Source of the DNA: Paracoccaceae bacterium
GTDB taxonomy: Bacteria; Pseudomonadota; Alphaproteobacteria; Rhodobacterales; Rhodobacteraceae
Assembly (NCBI GenBank): GCA_007123625.1
Contig: SKKS01000372.1
Location: 1-10,134 of the forward strand
Direction of reading: 5' to 3'
DNA length: 10,134 nt
The translations under genes and the position numbers were made by a program. The notes beneath the pieces are model-generated. The model had not been told where the DNA came from, did not search any database, and was given only the letters and a program-made list of their open reading frames with translations. Numbering within the stretch: the first letter of the stretch is position 1; every line of letters starts with the position of its first letter. Below, one piece after another: positions 1-6,754 of this stretch.

Positions 1-532
1 CCTGCTCGATGAAGGTTTCGTGGATCTGCGCTTGCAGATCGCGCAGGCGTGCGACATCTTCGGGCTTTTCCGGGCTGAACGGGTCCATCAGGGCCTTGCG
101 CTCGCCCGAGGTGTAAAGCCGCCGTTCGACCCCGTGGCGTGCGATGAACTGATCCAGCCCGAAACTGGCCGAGATCACGCCAATGGACCCCACGATCGAG
201 CTGGCATCCACCCAGATGTCATCGGCGGCCGTGGCCAGCCAATATCCGCCCGACGCTGCCAGATCCTCGACAAACGCGTGGACGGGCAGCGTGTGCTGAT
301 CCGCCAGCCGCCGGATGCGTGCGGCGATGAGCGAGCTTTGCGCCGGCGACCCGCCGGGTGAATTGATCGCCAGCGCCACCGCGCGCGGCTTGCCACGGCG
401 GAATGCGGCCTCGATCACCGGGGCCAGTGTCTGGTCGTTCAACCGGCCCGGCCCGGCGGCGATCATGCCATCAAGCCGGATTACGGCGACCGAAGGACCG
501 CGCCAGCGCGAAAGGGAAAAAATTACTGCCAT
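1..532 (-). CDS. S49 family serine peptidase (SppA/SohB-like), 3'-truncated by the window edge
   Basis: I translated this reading frame by hand on the minus strand. It opens at ATG (532-530) and stays open to the window edge, giving 177 residues. It matches S49 peptidases: a GKPRAVALAINSPGG stretch (about residues 47-61), then VEDLAASGGYW with the probable nucleophile Ser94, then VGSIGVIS (114-121), then TSGERKALMDPF, where Lys146 sits at the usual position of the general base of the Ser-Lys dyad. S49 enzymes digest signal peptides or other membrane-associated peptides. There is no clear signal peptide or N-terminal membrane segment, as is common in the short alphaproteobacterial S49 type, so it probably faces the cytoplasm. 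The gene diverges from the LysR gene across about 137 bases, so its promoter must lie there. The C-terminal part is outside the window. The family is clear; the physiological substrate is not known. Confidence 0.9.
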   Translation of the reverse strand, partial: MAVIFSLSRWRGPSVAVIRLDGMIAAGPGRLNDQTLAPVIEAAFRRGKPRAVALAINSPGGSPAQSSLIAARIRRLADQHTLPVHAFVEDLAASGGYWLATAADDIWVDASSIVGSIGVISASFGLDQFIARHGVERRLYTSGERKALMDPFSPEKPEDVARLRDLQAQIHETFIEQ

Positions 533-669
533 GTGCCCGCATGTAGGCCGCCGCCCCGTCGGCAACAAGATGCCCGCGCGCATATTGACGCCGACCTGTT
601 GCACCGGCGCGCGCCCCGACGCAGGATGCGCTCGGATAGGGCCCAACCATTGCAGGACAGGACGCGCCG
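533..669. promoter_or_regulatory. Divergent intergenic region between the S49 peptidase and LysR genes
   Basis: This 137-base gap must hold the promoters of both flanking genes. On the plus strand an AGGACAGG stretch (654-661) lies 8 bases before the LysR ATG and serves as its Shine-Dalgarno. An AT-N11-AT element at 636-650 (T637-N11-A649) has the spacing of a LysR-type binding site and would suit autoregulation, but its arms pair at only three positions, so this is only a candidate. I found no convincing -35/-10 pair for either gene. Confidence 0.35.
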
Positions 670-1563
670 ATGCTCGACAAGCTGGAGATGTTCATAGCGC
701 TGGCCACCGAGGAACATTTTGGCCGCGCAGCCGAACGCTGCGGCGTCAGCCAGCCATCACTTTCAGGGGCGATCAGGCAGCTTGAATCCGAACTGGGTGT
801 GCAGCTTGTCTGGCGCGGGTCGCGGTTTCAGGGGCTGACGCCCGAAGGCGCGCGCGTGCTGGACTGGGCGCGCCGGATCGTGGCCGACGCGCGGACTCTG
901 CGCGAGGAGATGCGCGCCGCGCGCACCGGGCTTTCGGGGAATTTGCGGCTGGGTGTGATCCCCACCGCGCTGCCTATGGTGGTGCGGCTGACCGACCCGT
1001 ACCTCAAGCGCCATCCGAACGTGCGCATCCGCATCCTGTCGCGCAATTCGGTCAAAATTCTGCAGGAAGTCGAAAACCTCAGCCTCGATGCCAGGATCAC
1101 CTATCTGGACAACGAGCCGCTGGGCCGGGTGTCGACCGTGCCGCTGTATTCCGAAACCTATCAGTTGCTCATGCGCGCCGATGACCCGCTGGCCGGGCGC
1201 GCGGCGCTGGGCTGGTCGGACCTTGGCGGGTTGCCGCTGTGCCTGCTGACGCCGGACATGCAGAACCGCCGGATCATGAACCGGATGCTGACCGAGGCGG
1301 GGGTGGATGCCGTGCCGATGGTCGAATCGAATTCGATCATGGCCTTGATCGCGCATGTGACCGCGGGGCCGTGGATCAGCATCGTCAACGAACACACCGC
1401 CATCATGTTCGCGGGCGATCCGCGCCTGCGCGCGGTACCGCTGACAGGCGGCAGACCGGGCCTGCAGGTGGGGCTGATCGCGCGCTGGCGCGAGCCGCAC
1501 ACCCCCGTGCTTGCCGCGCTTCTAGCCGAGGCGCGCAGGATTTCCGAGATCGAAAGCCCCTGA
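670..1563 (+). CDS. LysR family transcriptional regulator
   Basis: This 297-residue protein has the length and layout of a LysR-type regulator. The N-terminal winged helix-turn-helix covers about residues 1-60, with the recognisable run FGRAAERCGVSQPSLSGAIRQ followed by LESELGVQLVWR. A linker helix (about 65-88) leads to a periplasmic-binding-protein-like effector domain (about 90-290). The start at 670 has a good Shine-Dalgarno (654-661). From memory, the phrasing FQGLTPEG, ITYLDNEPLGRVSTVPLY and CLLTPDMQNRRI resembles LysR proteins that sit beside NAD-dependent formate dehydrogenase operons in Rhodobacterales, but no such operon is visible here. The divergent S49 gene is the positional candidate for a target, and the downstream DUF1643 gene lies only 42 bases away. 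The inducer cannot be read from sequence. Confidence 0.93.
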   Translation: MLDKLEMFIALATEEHFGRAAERCGVSQPSLSGAIRQLESELGVQLVWRGSRFQGLTPEGARVLDWARRIVADARTLREEMRAARTGLSGNLRLGVIPTALPMVVRLTDPYLKRHPNVRIRILSRNSVKILQEVENLSLDARITYLDNEPLGRVSTVPLYSETYQLLMRADDPLAGRAALGWSDLGGLPLCLLTPDMQNRRIMNRMLTEAGVDAVPMVESNSIMALIAHVTAGPWISIVNEHTAIMFAGDPRLRAVPLTGGRPGLQVGLIARWREPHTPVLAALLAEARRISEIESP

Positions 1564-1605
1564 TCCGCCCTTGTCCGGAACAGCGGGGCCGGGTATCTGC
1601 ACGCC

Positions 1606-2142
1606 ATGATCACCCGCCATCATACCCGGGGCGATGCCCCGTCCAGTGCGACCTATTCGCCTTGCGAGCGCTACCGCTATGCGCTGACGCGCGTGTGGGA
1701 CGCCAGCGGCCCCCGGGTGCTGTTCGTCATGCTCAACCCCTCGACCGCGACCGAAGCGCAGAACGACCCGACTGTGGAACGCTGCGAGCGCCGCGCGCGC
1801 GCACTGGGTTATGGCGCTTTCCGGGTGTGCAATATCTTTGCCTTCCGCGCCACCGATCCCAGGGTGATGCGCGCCGCTCCCGACCCGGTGGGGCCCGGCA
1901 ACGACACGGCGATACTGGACGGCGCGGGCTGGTCGGGACGGATCATCTGCGCCTGGGGAACGCATGGCGCGCATCTGGGCCGGGGTCCGGAGGTGGCGCG
2001 GCTGCTGCGCGGGACCGGGCAAGCGCTGTTCCATCTGGGGATAAGCCGCGACGGACACCCGAAACACCCGCTCTATATCGGGTATGCGCAACAACCGCAG
2101 CCCTGGGTGCACCCAGCCGACACACAAGGCGCGCCAGTCTGA
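1606..2142 (+). CDS. DUF1643 domain protein
   Basis: This 178-residue protein carries the hallmark of DUF1643: VLFVMLNPSTATE (about residues 38-50), NDPTVERCERRA (53-64), then LGYGAFRVCNIFAFRATDP (67-85), followed by a conserved CAWGTHGAHL (115-124) and a C-terminal HPKHPLY (151-157). The conserved Asn, Ser, Thr, Asp, Arg, Cys and His residues suggest an active or ligand-binding site, but no activity is established for the family as far as I know. No signal peptide or membrane segment is seen, so it is probably cytoplasmic. The gene follows the LysR gene on the same strand after 42 bases and may share its transcript. There is no strong Shine-Dalgarno in front of the ATG, which also fits translation in an operon. 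The start is supported by the family-like N-terminus (ITRHHTRGDAPS). Confidence 0.9.
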   Translation: MITRHHTRGDAPSSATYSPCERYRYALTRVWDASGPRVLFVMLNPSTATEAQNDPTVERCERRARALGYGAFRVCNIFAFRATDPRVMRAAPDPVGPGNDTAILDGAGWSGRIICAWGTHGAHLGRGPEVARLLRGTGQALFHLGISRDGHPKHPLYIGYAQQPQPWVHPADTQGAPV

Positions 2143-2243
2143 AGCCCACAACCAACTGATGTGGCGAGCAAAAACACCCGTAAGCCACGCGGGGGGACTT
2201 GCGCCACCGCGCATCTGCCTGCGACATGCCCCGGCGCACTGCC
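2143..2243. other. Convergent intergenic region, possible weak hairpins
   Basis: The DUF1643 gene and the small LexA-box gene end towards each other here. A perfect small inverted repeat, TGCGC-CACC-GCGCA (2200-2213), could form a hairpin, and GTGGC (2161-2165) can pair with GCCAC (2184-2188) over a long loop. Neither is followed by a T-run on either strand, so an intrinsic terminator is not convincing. Confidence 0.25.
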
Positions 2244-2534
2244 TCAGCGGTTGCTGTCGATCCAGCGCGACATCAGGCCCCGGTCGCGAAAACACTCCTG
2301 CGGGACATGGCGGCGCTTGATCCGGGCCAGCCGCTCGGCAAAGGCCACCTGCTTCGCGCTTGGCGTGTCGGGGCGTTCAGCGGGGCGCAACGCCGCCTGG
2401 GTACGGATCCAGCGGCTGATCTCGCGCCGGTCCTGCTGGACCTCCCACGGGACGATGACCTGGTTGCGCAGCGCCAGCTTGCGCGCGTAGGCAAGCTGTT
2501 TCTCGGTCGCAGGCAGGGTGTGTTCATGGATCAT
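2244..2534 (-). CDS. Small two-repeat protein of unknown function, probably SOS-induced
   Basis: I do not recognise a named family. The 96-residue product is basic, has no signal peptide or membrane segment, and consists of two gapless copies of one motif at a period of 49 residues: residues 12-43 and 61-92. Fifteen of 32 aligned positions are identical (K12/K61, Q13/Q62, A15/A64, A17/A66, L20/L69, A21/A70, V28/V77, P29/P78, E31/E80, D35/D84, R36/R85, S40/S89, R41/R90, W42/W91, I43/I92). The pattern is KQ-x-x-A-helix, then VP-x-E, then DR-x3-SRWI. The KQxxxA helix recalls short helical motifs in some nucleic-acid-binding proteins, but this is only a resemblance. I prefer the ATG at 2534-2532 over the TTG at 2540-2538, because AGGAGG (2542-2547) lies seven bases from the ATG but only one from the TTG. 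The promoter contains a perfect LexA box, so a role in the DNA-damage response is inferred. Confidence 0.85.
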   Translation of the reverse strand: MIHEHTLPATEKQLAYARKLALRNQVIVPWEVQQDRREISRWIRTQAALRPAERPDTPSAKQVAFAERLARIKRRHVPQECFRDRGLMSRWIDSNR

Positions 2535-2560
2535 GGCCAAACCTCCTTTTGCGTCCTTCC

Positions 2561-2589
2561 AATATAGAACAAGCAGGGAACACTTTCAA
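2561..2589 (-). promoter_or_regulatory. Near-consensus sigma-70 promoter of the small two-repeat gene
   Basis: On the minus strand TTGAAA (2589-2584, 5/6 match to TTGACA) is followed by a 17-base spacer and TATATT (2566-2561, 5/6 match to TATAAT). A transcript would start near 2554, giving a leader of about 20 bases that carries the AAAGGAGG ribosome binding site just before the ATG at 2534. In this GC-rich sequence such a strong, ideally spaced promoter stands out, and its spacer holds the LexA box. Confidence 0.8.
2567..2581 (-). promoter_or_regulatory. LexA (SOS) box, GTTC-N7-GTTC
   Basis: The minus strand reads GTTCCCTGCTTGTTC, an exact match to the direct-repeat LexA operator GTTC-N7-GTTC known from alphaproteobacteria such as Rhodobacter and Rhizobium. 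It lies wholly inside the 17-base spacer between the -35 and -10 elements of the minus-strand promoter, where bound LexA would block RNA polymerase. The start of the plus-strand dehydrogenase gene is about 205 bases away, so that gene is less likely to be the target. Confidence 0.8.
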
Positions 2590-2785
2590 GCATGTTGCTA
2601 CCGAAACGAAAATGTCCACAAAATGTTGATTGCACGCACCCTCCTGCCCCGCCACCCAGCCAACGCAGGCTCCTCCACCGCCCGGAGCGCTTGTCGCTTT
2701 TGCGCAGTCATGCGTCGTGACGGCCTTCGCGGGGGGGGCGGATATGCGGCAAGGACAACCCAAACGTCCGTGCTGGAGTCGCACC
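2590..2785. promoter_or_regulatory. Upstream region of the FAD/GcvT dehydrogenase gene
   Basis: The region between the LexA-controlled promoter and the dehydrogenase start is about 200 bases long. It is AT-rich at 2590-2632 and GC-rich afterwards. It holds two AAAATGT copies (2609-2615 and 2620-2626) exactly 11 bases apart, one helical turn, and a weak plus-strand promoter candidate TTGCTA (2595-2600)-N18-CAAAAT (2619-2624). Further down are a short inverted repeat GTCATG-CGT-CGTGAC (2707-2721) and a run of eight G (2731-2738). The reading frame of the downstream gene stays open through 2630-2785, but the resulting residues do not look like this protein family, so I treat it as non-coding. 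Confidence 0.35.
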
Positions 2786-5281
2786 ATGAAAACGCATGTC
2801 AAAGCCCTTGTCGTGGGCGGCGGGGCTGTCGGGTCCTCGATCGCCTATCATCTGGCCCGGGCGGGCTGGGACACGATGCTGCTGGAACGCGACGAGCTGA
2901 CCTCGGGCTCTACATGGCACGCGGCGGGGCTGTTGCCGCTGTTCAACATGGGATATGCGACCAGCCACATCCACGACTACAGCGTGAAATTCTACAAGAC
3001 GCTCGAGGCCGAAACCGGGCTGAACGCCGGGTTCTATGTGGTGGGCAACCTGCGGATGGCGCAAAGTCAGGCGCGCATGGACGAGTACATGCTCTATGCC
3101 GCAACCGCCGAAACCGTGGGCATCCCCTATGAATGGATGACGCCCGCGCAGATCAAGGACCGCTGGCCGCTGGTCCGGACAGAGGACCTGCAGGGCGCTC
3201 TTTATCATCCGACCGACGGATACATAAACCCCGCCGATGTGACCCAGGCCATGGCGAAGGGCGCGCGCCAGTTCGGGGCCGAGATCATGCGCCGGGCGCA
3301 GGTGGACAGCTACCGCTGGACGGGCAGCGAATGGGTCGTATCCTGCACGAAGATGGTGGAAAAGGGCGGCAATCTGGTGCCGTCCGAGGAACGTTTCGAG
3401 ATCACCGCCGAGCATGTGGTCACCGCCACCGGAAACCATGCGCAACGCACGGCGCGGCTTCTGGGCATCAAGATCCCCGCGATCCCGGTGGAGCATCAGT
3501 ACATCGTCACCGAACCCGACCCGATGCTGGTCGAGTACCGCAAGGATCACCCCGAACACCCCGTGCTGCGCGACGCCGATGCGAAATGGTATGTCCGCGA
3601 AGAACGCGGCGGCTGGATCCTTGGTCCTTATGAGCGCAACGCCCCCGCGCGGTTCCTGTATGACGTGCCCGAAAGCTTCCGCGCTGACCTGTTCCCGCTG
3701 GATCTGGAGCGGATCGAGGAAGAATACATGTCCATGATCCACCGGATTCCGTCGTCGGAAACCGTGGGCCTCAAGGACGACTACAACGGCCCCATCTGCT
3801 ACACCCCGGATGGCAACCCGCTGGTCGGGCCAGCGCCGGGCCTGCGCAACATGTGGCTGGCCGAAGGCTTCAGCTTCGGCATCACCGCCGCCGGAGGCAC
3901 CGGATACTACCTTGCGCAGATGATGACCGAAGGCGAGGCCGAGATCGACATGGCCAGCCTTGACCCCAAGCGCTACGGCGACTGGGTGACCACCGAATAC
4001 GGCGCGCGCAAGAACGAGGAAGCCTACGAACACGTCTACATCCTGCACCACCCGGACGAAGAGCGCCCGGCCTGCAGGCCCCTGCGCACCGCGCCGTGCT
4101 ATGACCGGGTAAAGGCGCGCGGCGCGCAATTCGGCTGCGTCAACGGGTTCGAGCGGCCGAATTACTATGGCCCGGTGGACGCGCCCGAAGGGTTCGACCA
4201 TGACAGCCGCAGTTTCCGGCGCGGCGGCTGGTGGCAATACGCGGTCGATGAAGCCCGCGCCATCCGCGAAGGCGTCGGCATGATCGACGCGACCGCGTTC
4301 ACCAAGCACCTTGTCCGCGGTCCGGGTGCGTCGGCCTTCCTGGACTGGTTCACCTGCAACCGCCTGCCAAAGGTGGGGCGCATCAACCTGACCTATGCAC
4401 TTACGGAAACCGGCACCACGCGCACCGAGTACACCATCGTGCGGCTGGCCGAGGACGCATACTACCTGATCTCGGCCGGGGCGCTGACCGCCTATGACGG
4501 TGACTTCCTGCGCAAGGCGGCCGAGGACAGGATGGCCGATTTCGGCTGGATCGACATCCATGACGTGACCACGCAATGGGGCGTCTTTGCCGTGGCCGGG
4601 CCAAACTCGCGCGACCTGCTGGGCAAGCTGGTCAGGGATGCCGACCCCGCCACCGTGCTGTCGAACAAGCGGTTCCCCTGGCTGAGCATGCGCAACATCG
4701 AACTGGGCATGTGTCCGGTACGGGCGGTACGCGTGGCGTATACGGGCGAGCTGGGCTGGGAATTGCACCACCCCATCGAGATGCAGAATTACCTGTTCGA
4801 CCAGATCATGGCAGCAGGAGAGGGTGTGGGCCTGAAGCTGGTCGGCGCGCGGGCGCAGAACTGGCTGCGGCAGGAAAAATCATACCGCGCCTTCGGCAAC
4901 GAACTGGGCCGCGATGCGACCCCGCTGGAGGCCGATCTGCCGCGCTTCGTGGACATGAGCAAGGATTTCCACGGCAAGGACGCCATGGCCGCCACCGGCA
5001 TCCGCTCCAAATGCTGCACGCTGTTGATCGACGGCCCCGCCGACGCCGACCCCTGGGGCCGCGAGGCGCTGTACCTGGGCGATGAAAAGGTCGGACGCCT
5101 GACCTCGGGCGGGTATTCCGTGGCGTTTGGCAAATCCATCGGCATGGGCTACGTGCGCCCCGATCTGGCGGTCGAGGGCCAGACGCTGAAGCTGCGGATG
5201 TTCGACAAGTTGTGGGCGGCAACCGTAACCTGCGACAGCCCCTATGACCCGAAGAACGAGACCATCCGCAAGGACGGCTGA
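2786..5281 (+). CDS. FAD-dependent dehydrogenase fused to a GcvT-type folate domain (dimethylglycine/sarcosine dehydrogenase family)
   Basis: This 831-residue protein joins an N-terminal FAD-dependent amine oxidoreductase domain (about 1-375) through a middle domain (about 376-435) to a GcvT-like aminomethyltransferase domain (about 440-815), the layout and length of dimethylglycine and sarcosine dehydrogenases. The dinucleotide-binding VVGGGAVGSS (9-18) is followed by SGSTWHAAGL (40-49), where His45 is the residue that carries covalent FAD in this family. VEHQYIVTE (235-243) and a GFSFGITAAGGTG stretch (361-373) are also typical. YTGELGWELHHP (652-663) is the GcvT signature. Family enzymes oxidatively demethylate N-methylated glycines and pass the one-carbon unit to tetrahydrofolate in the C-terminal domain, with electrons going to an electron-transfer flavoprotein. 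The start at 2786 is chosen because GGAG (2775-2778) precedes it by seven bases and the FAD fold begins at once. The exact substrate (dimethylglycine, sarcosine or another methylamine) cannot be decided; Rhodobacterales carry several paralogues. Confidence 0.92.
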   Translation: MKTHVKALVVGGGAVGSSIAYHLARAGWDTMLLERDELTSGSTWHAAGLLPLFNMGYATSHIHDYSVKFYKTLEAETGLNAGFYVVGNLRMAQSQARMDEYMLYAATAETVGIPYEWMTPAQIKDRWPLVRTEDLQGALYHPTDGYINPADVTQAMAKGARQFGAEIMRRAQVDSYRWTGSEWVVSCTKMVEKGGNLVPSEERFEITAEHVVTATGNHAQRTARLLGIKIPAIPVEHQYIVTEPDPMLVEYRKDHPEHPVLRDADAKWYVREERGGWILGPYERNAPARFLYDVPESFRADLFPLDLERIEEEYMSMIHRIPSSETVGLKDDYNGPICYTPDGNPLVGPAPGLRNMWLAEGFSFGITAAGGTGYYLAQMMTEGEAEIDMASLDPKRYGDWVTTEYGARKNEEAYEHVYILHHPDEERPACRPLRTAPCYDRVKARGAQFGCVNGFERPNYYGPVDAPEGFDHDSRSFRRGGWWQYAVDEARAIREGVGMIDATAFTKHLVRGPGASAFLDWFTCNRLPKVGRINLTYALTETGTTRTEYTIVRLAEDAYYLISAGALTAYDGDFLRKAAEDRMADFGWIDIHDVTTQWGVFAVAGPNSRDLLGKLVRDADPATVLSNKRFPWLSMRNIELGMCPVRAVRVAYTGELGWELHHPIEMQNYLFDQIMAAGEGVGLKLVGARAQNWLRQEKSYRAFGNELGRDATPLEADLPRFVDMSKDFHGKDAMAATGIRSKCCTLLIDGPADADPWGREALYLGDEKVGRLTSGGYSVAFGKSIGMGYVRPDLAVEGQTLKLRMFDKLWAATVTCDSPYDPKNETIRKDG

Positions 5282-5318
5282 CCGCCGGATCCAGGGCGCC
5301 ATCCGCGATCAAGGCCTT

Positions 5319-5341
5319 GCCCCGGTGCCCGTGCGCCGGGC
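5319..5341. terminator. Possible hairpin between convergent genes
   Basis: GCCCCGGTGC (5319-5328) can pair with GCGCCGGGC (5333-5341) over a four-base loop, with one bulged C and one G-T pair. It sits between the ends of the dehydrogenase and the flavoprotein reductase, a sensible site for a two-way terminator. Only a weak T-containing stretch (CTTTCTT, from 5347) follows, so it is not a classic intrinsic terminator. Confidence 0.35.
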
Positions 5342-5367
5342 GGCCGCTTTCTTGGCCACGCCCCGCC

Positions 5368-6570
5368 TCAGCCCTTGAGCAGAACCTTCAGATCAACGCC
5401 CGGATCCGCGATCAGCGCCGGATCGGGGCTGCGGCCCTGCTCGAGCAGGCGCTTGCCCACCATGTACGCGCGGGGGTCGTTGAACGCATCGACCGACAGG
5501 AACCGCTTGCCCGCAAAGTACCAGTGGCTGCGCCCCGAGCCTGCGCGCACCACCAGCCGGTCGTACCCCGCGTTCAGCCCCGCGATCTGCAGCTTCATGT
5601 GGTACTGGTCCGACCAGAACCACGGCACTGGCGCATAGTCCCGGCCCGCGCCCAGAATGTTGTCGGCCACCAGTTCGGCCTGATCAATGGCGTTCTGCAC
5701 GCTTTCCAGCCGCATCCGGCGCCCGGCGAAAGGAAACGACGCGCAATCCCCCGCCGCCCATATATCCGGGTCCGAGGTGCGGCCCTGCGCATCGACGGCA
5801 ATGCCATTGTCCACCGTCAGCCCGGCGCCTTCGGCCAGCGCGGTCGCGGGCAGGATGCCGATGCCGACAATCACGAAATCCGTCGGCAGTTCGGTGCCGT
5901 CCGACAGCATCACGCCACGCGCGCGACCCTCGCCGCTGATCCGCTGCAGGCCGGTGGCTTCCAGCACCCGCACCCCGTGCGCCTGGTGCAGCGCGCGCAT
6001 CACGTCCGAGGTTTCTGGCGCTGCAACCCGCTGCAGGATACGCGGCGCCATTTCCAGCACCGTCACCTCCAGCCCCTTGCTGGCCGCTACCGCCGCCGCC
6101 TCCAGCCCGATGTACCCGCCGCCTACGATCACCACCCGCCGACCCGGCGCGAATTCGGGCGCCATGGCATCGACATCAGCCAGCCCGCGCACCACATGCA
6201 CCCCGTCCAGCCCGCCGCCGACAGCTTCGGGCAGGTATCGCGGCACCGATCCGGTGGTCAGTGCCAGCGCGTCATAGCCGATCACCCCACGATCAAGTAC
6301 CACTTGCCGGGCGCCGCGGTCGATGGCGCGCACCGGCGTGCCCGTGCGCAGGTCGATCCGCTGCTCGGCGTACCAGGTTTCGGGCCGCAGGAACAACCGC
6401 TCCTGGGCCATCTCTCCCAACAGATAGGCCTTGGACAGCGGCGGGCGCTGATAGGGAGGGGCCGGTTCCTCGCCCAGCAGCACCAACTCGCCCGCGTATC
6501 CCGCCGCGCGCAGCTTTGACACCAGCGCGGCGCCCGCCTGACCGGCGCCGATCACGACAATCCTGTTCAC
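5368..6570 (-). CDS. FAD-dependent NADH:ferredoxin reductase-type oxidoreductase
   Basis: This 400-residue flavoprotein has the two-Rossmann layout of putidaredoxin/rhodocoxin reductases. The FAD-binding IVVIGAGQAG begins at residue 4, PPYQRPPLSKAYL lies at 38-50, a second dinucleotide site VVIVGGGYIGLEAA spans 146-159, and the FAD-contacting DPDIWAAGDC spans 267-276. Glu173, just after the second site, favours NADH over NADPH. The C-terminal part with WFWSDQYHMKLQIAG (317-331) is the reductase C-terminal domain of this family. Such enzymes move electrons from NADH to a [2Fe-2S] ferredoxin that feeds a P450 or Rieske oxygenase, but no ferredoxin or oxygenase gene is in the window. The start is GTG (6570-6568), with AGGAGG four bases upstream. 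The gene converges on the dehydrogenase, so the two are not in one operon. Confidence 0.9.
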   Translation of the reverse strand: MNRIVVIGAGQAGAALVSKLRAAGYAGELVLLGEEPAPPYQRPPLSKAYLLGEMAQERLFLRPETWYAEQRIDLRTGTPVRAIDRGARQVVLDRGVIGYDALALTTGSVPRYLPEAVGGGLDGVHVVRGLADVDAMAPEFAPGRRVVIVGGGYIGLEAAAVAASKGLEVTVLEMAPRILQRVAAPETSDVMRALHQAHGVRVLEATGLQRISGEGRARGVMLSDGTELPTDFVIVGIGILPATALAEGAGLTVDNGIAVDAQGRTSDPDIWAAGDCASFPFAGRRMRLESVQNAIDQAELVADNILGAGRDYAPVPWFWSDQYHMKLQIAGLNAGYDRLVVRAGSGRSHWYFAGKRFLSVDAFNDPRAYMVGKRLLEQGRSPDPALIADPGVDLKVLLKG

Positions 6571-6754
6571 GGGACCTCCTGAAAGTATGCGCGCAGGGGC
6601 GCGACCGAGACGGTCATTTTGTCACGGACACACGCGTTGATCCATGCTGCAGCGTCGACACCCCGCCGCGCGGCGCTGTTGAACAGTCAAAGCCGCACGG
6701 GCGGTCCCGTGCAGCTTCGTTCGCCAAGCCGACGGGCCGACCCGTTCGGGCCGG
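6571..6754. other. Intergenic region between secB and the flavoprotein reductase gene
   Basis: Both flanking genes run on the minus strand. A perfect inverted repeat GACCG-AGA-CGGTC (6603-6615) lies about 33-45 bases before the GTG start of the reductase gene and could be an operator. Just after the secB stop, ACGGG-CCGA-CCCGT (6732-6745) and an overlapping CCCG-TT-CGGG can form small hairpins that could end the secB transcript, but without a T-run. I see no clear promoter and no open frame worth calling. Confidence 0.3.

Noticed and set aside
636..650. LysR-type T-N11-A box upstream of the LysR gene
   Set aside because: Only three arm pairs match and such elements occur often by chance; kept only as a remark in the intergenic entry.
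1522..2295. 257-residue minus-strand open frame covering the DUF1643 gene
   Set aside because: The plus-strand DUF1643 protein has clear family motifs; the antisense product has none and overlaps the ends of the two neighbouring genes.
2535..2540. TTG start two codons upstream for the small two-repeat gene
   Set aside because: The AGGAGG would be only one base from the TTG, but is seven bases from the ATG at 2534.
2630..2785. 52-residue N-terminal extension of the dehydrogenase
   Set aside because: Residues look non-coding (Pro/Ala/Cys-rich) and the FAD-binding fold starts right after the ATG at 2786, which has GGAG at ideal spacing.
2590..2785. Riboswitch (for example glycine type) ahead of the dehydrogenase
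   Set aside because: No conserved glycine aptamer core was found; the small inverted repeat at 2707-2721 is too short to support an aptamer.
2708..4771. 687-residue open frame on the minus strand
   Set aside because: It is antisense to the well-supported FAD/GcvT dehydrogenase, has no recognisable family features and reflects the high GC3 codon use of that gene.
5317..6519. 400-residue open frame on the plus strand
   Set aside because: It lies antisense to the flavoprotein reductase, whose two Rossmann motifs and Shine-Dalgarno are clear; the plus-strand product is rich in Arg, His and Gln without any motif.
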